Origin: Chrysaora quinquecirrha
Lineage: Eukaryota; Cnidaria; Scyphozoa; Semaeostomeae; Pelagiidae
Assembly: GCA_014526335.1 (NCBI GenBank)
Contig: JACTAT010000010.1
Location: 6,707,826-6,771,825, forward strand
DNA length: 64,000 nt
Direction: 5' to 3'
The notes under the pieces were generated by a model. The model had not been told where the DNA came from, ran no database searches, and saw only the letters and a list, made by a program, of their open reading frames with translations. Below are positions 62,908-64,000 of the stretch, one piece after another. Both the position numbers and the translations under genes were made by a program. Every line of letters starts with the position of its first letter. Position 1 is the first letter of the stretch.

Positions 62908-64000
62908 TTGTGCTTTAAAACTTATGTACCATGGCTTGCTGCTGAAGATGAAACTTCAGTGGAAAAAGTTGTAGCATATCACCAAGAGACTGATGAGTTA
63001 GTGGGGTTTTGTGGTTTAAATAATGAAGATCCAAAGCAGCACAAGTGCTTTGTTGATGTCAAGGTTGTCTTAGGAGATGATGGCGATTCTTATGAAAGGC
63101 TAACCAGTGCTTTTAAATCAAATAAGATAGGCAGTTTTGCCAGAGTCATTCTGCTGAATCCAATGCACAAAGGTTTGCCCCGACTAGTAGCTTGCATGAT
63201 ACCCACCTGCAATCGATTTAATCATTTTGATGTTGAGAGACAATGGAAGCAAATCTTAATGCACTTCAAGGACTCGCTTGAGGAAGTAGCAGGGCCACTA
63301 GTGGGACACAGTTCTGATGGTGATAGTTCTGATGCTAATGGTGCAGTTGATGTTAAGTGATGTAGGTGAGAGGTTCTCTCCCATTCCTCAAGCTGAAGGA
63401 TTTGTTTTTTCTGCAAAGAAAGAGCCTACTGATTTAGGGTATGTGTTAAGAGATATTGGAGATCAAGATCCAATCCACAATCATAAGAAATATATTAACC
63501 ACCTTGATCTTGTGAGTAAAGTACTTCAGATGGGCCTGAGTTACTCAGTACTGATGAACCATATTGAAATGGTGATGCAGAAATTTAGTGCTTGAACATG
63601 GTCTCAGTAAGGACCATGTACGAAGAGAAAGAGATCGTCAGAACTGGAGGATTGCTCAAGAGCTTTCATTCAGACAAGTCCAAGACTGTCTTCAGAAAAT
63701 TGTCGATGGTGAGGAAACAAACCCTCCAGATCAATCAGTAGCAGGTACAAAAGCCTTTCTGCAAGTAATATGGCACTATGTGGAGATATTCTTTAGTCCA
63801 AATTGTCCTCTCAAGGAAAGAATAAAATATGCTGCTTTTGTTGTGCACTTCCTTGCAATATGGAGGAATTTCATTGTTTGGGAGCCTAATTGCAAAATCT
63901 CAGAAAATTTCATCTCAAATCAATGCTATGTTGACATTCTTCTGTCAGCTCATGCAGCTGTCATCATGATCTGCTACTTCAGAGATGAATTTCCACATCT
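62908..64000 (+). pseudogene. transposase-like family X, copy 2 (runs off the window)
   Basis: From 63031 onward the DNA matches 49356 onward almost base for base. I see only about three differences over about 970 bp. Upstream of the shared part this copy has its own sequence, reading AAEDETSVEKVVAYHQETDE then LVGFCGLNNED, which fits the N-terminal side of the same protein family. It shares copy 1's stop and frame switch after SDGDS (63360). It also has a private 2-base deletion at about 63586 (QKF/SA), but keeps an extra C at about 63991 so that DEFPHL reads correctly where copy 1 is shifted. Confidence 0.7.

Noticed and set aside
1..64000. tRNA or rRNA genes
   Set aside because: No cloverleaf with A and B boxes and no rRNA core sequence was noticed by eye. 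A dedicated scan could still find a degenerate one.

Overview
This is eukaryotic, AT-rich, intron-rich animal DNA. Three host genes can be recognised from chains of phase-compatible exons with GT/AG borders: ERGIC3 (minus, about 0.1-9.1 kb, 3' end outside the window), DNTTIP1 (plus, 28.6-38.0 kb) and KICS2, formerly C12orf66 (minus, 61.0 to 41.2 kb or beyond). A fourth, unrecognised acidic protein gene lies on the minus strand at 21.8-23.6 kb. The genes, the CR1/L2-type LINE, the piggyBac and the RecQ-helicase repeats fit an early-branching metazoan, most likely a cnidarian. That placement is an inference from gene and repeat style, not a search result.

Between and inside these genes the DNA is mostly transposons, and several insertion events can be read base by base. 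At 9654-17805 a short LTR element (4-bp target duplication) contains a nearly intact CR1/L2-like LINE (minus). The LINE ORF is split by a long-TIR, 9-bp-TSD Mutator-like non-autonomous element, which in turn contains a 2.1-kb non-autonomous LTR element with almost identical 491-bp LTRs, a PBS and a PPT. Weaker inverted termini at about 9.63 and 18.46 kb hint at a fifth, outermost layer.

The large KICS2 intron between 41.6 and 53.9 kb holds a second nest. A piggyBac transposase ORF is interrupted by a TIR element carrying a RecQ-like helicase gene, and a second copy of that element sits inside the first in opposite orientation. Both insertions have clean 8-9-bp target duplications, and removing the outer one restores the piggyBac frame. 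The piggyBac 3' end runs in frame into a second transposase-like family. A copy of that family, nearly identical over about 970 bp, begins again at 62.9 kb and leaves the window. A five-copy 174-bp tandem satellite follows the first copy.

Other structures are a 2-kb foldback element whose arms are built from a GTAATGTGGAGG minisatellite (56.7-58.7 kb, another KICS2 intron), a 1.3-kb 9-bp-TSD inverted-repeat element (39.0-40.3 kb), a 5'-truncated LINE tail (26.3-27.4 kb), smaller MITE-like elements, and microsatellites.

The host genes do not form a pathway: ERGIC3 acts in ER-Golgi cargo cycling, DNTTIP1 in the MiDAC histone deacetylase complex, and KICS2 in the KICSTOR complex that tethers GATOR1 for amino-acid control of mTORC1. 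The most novel candidate is the helicase-carrying TIR element, because its mobility is shown by two independent target duplications in this window.
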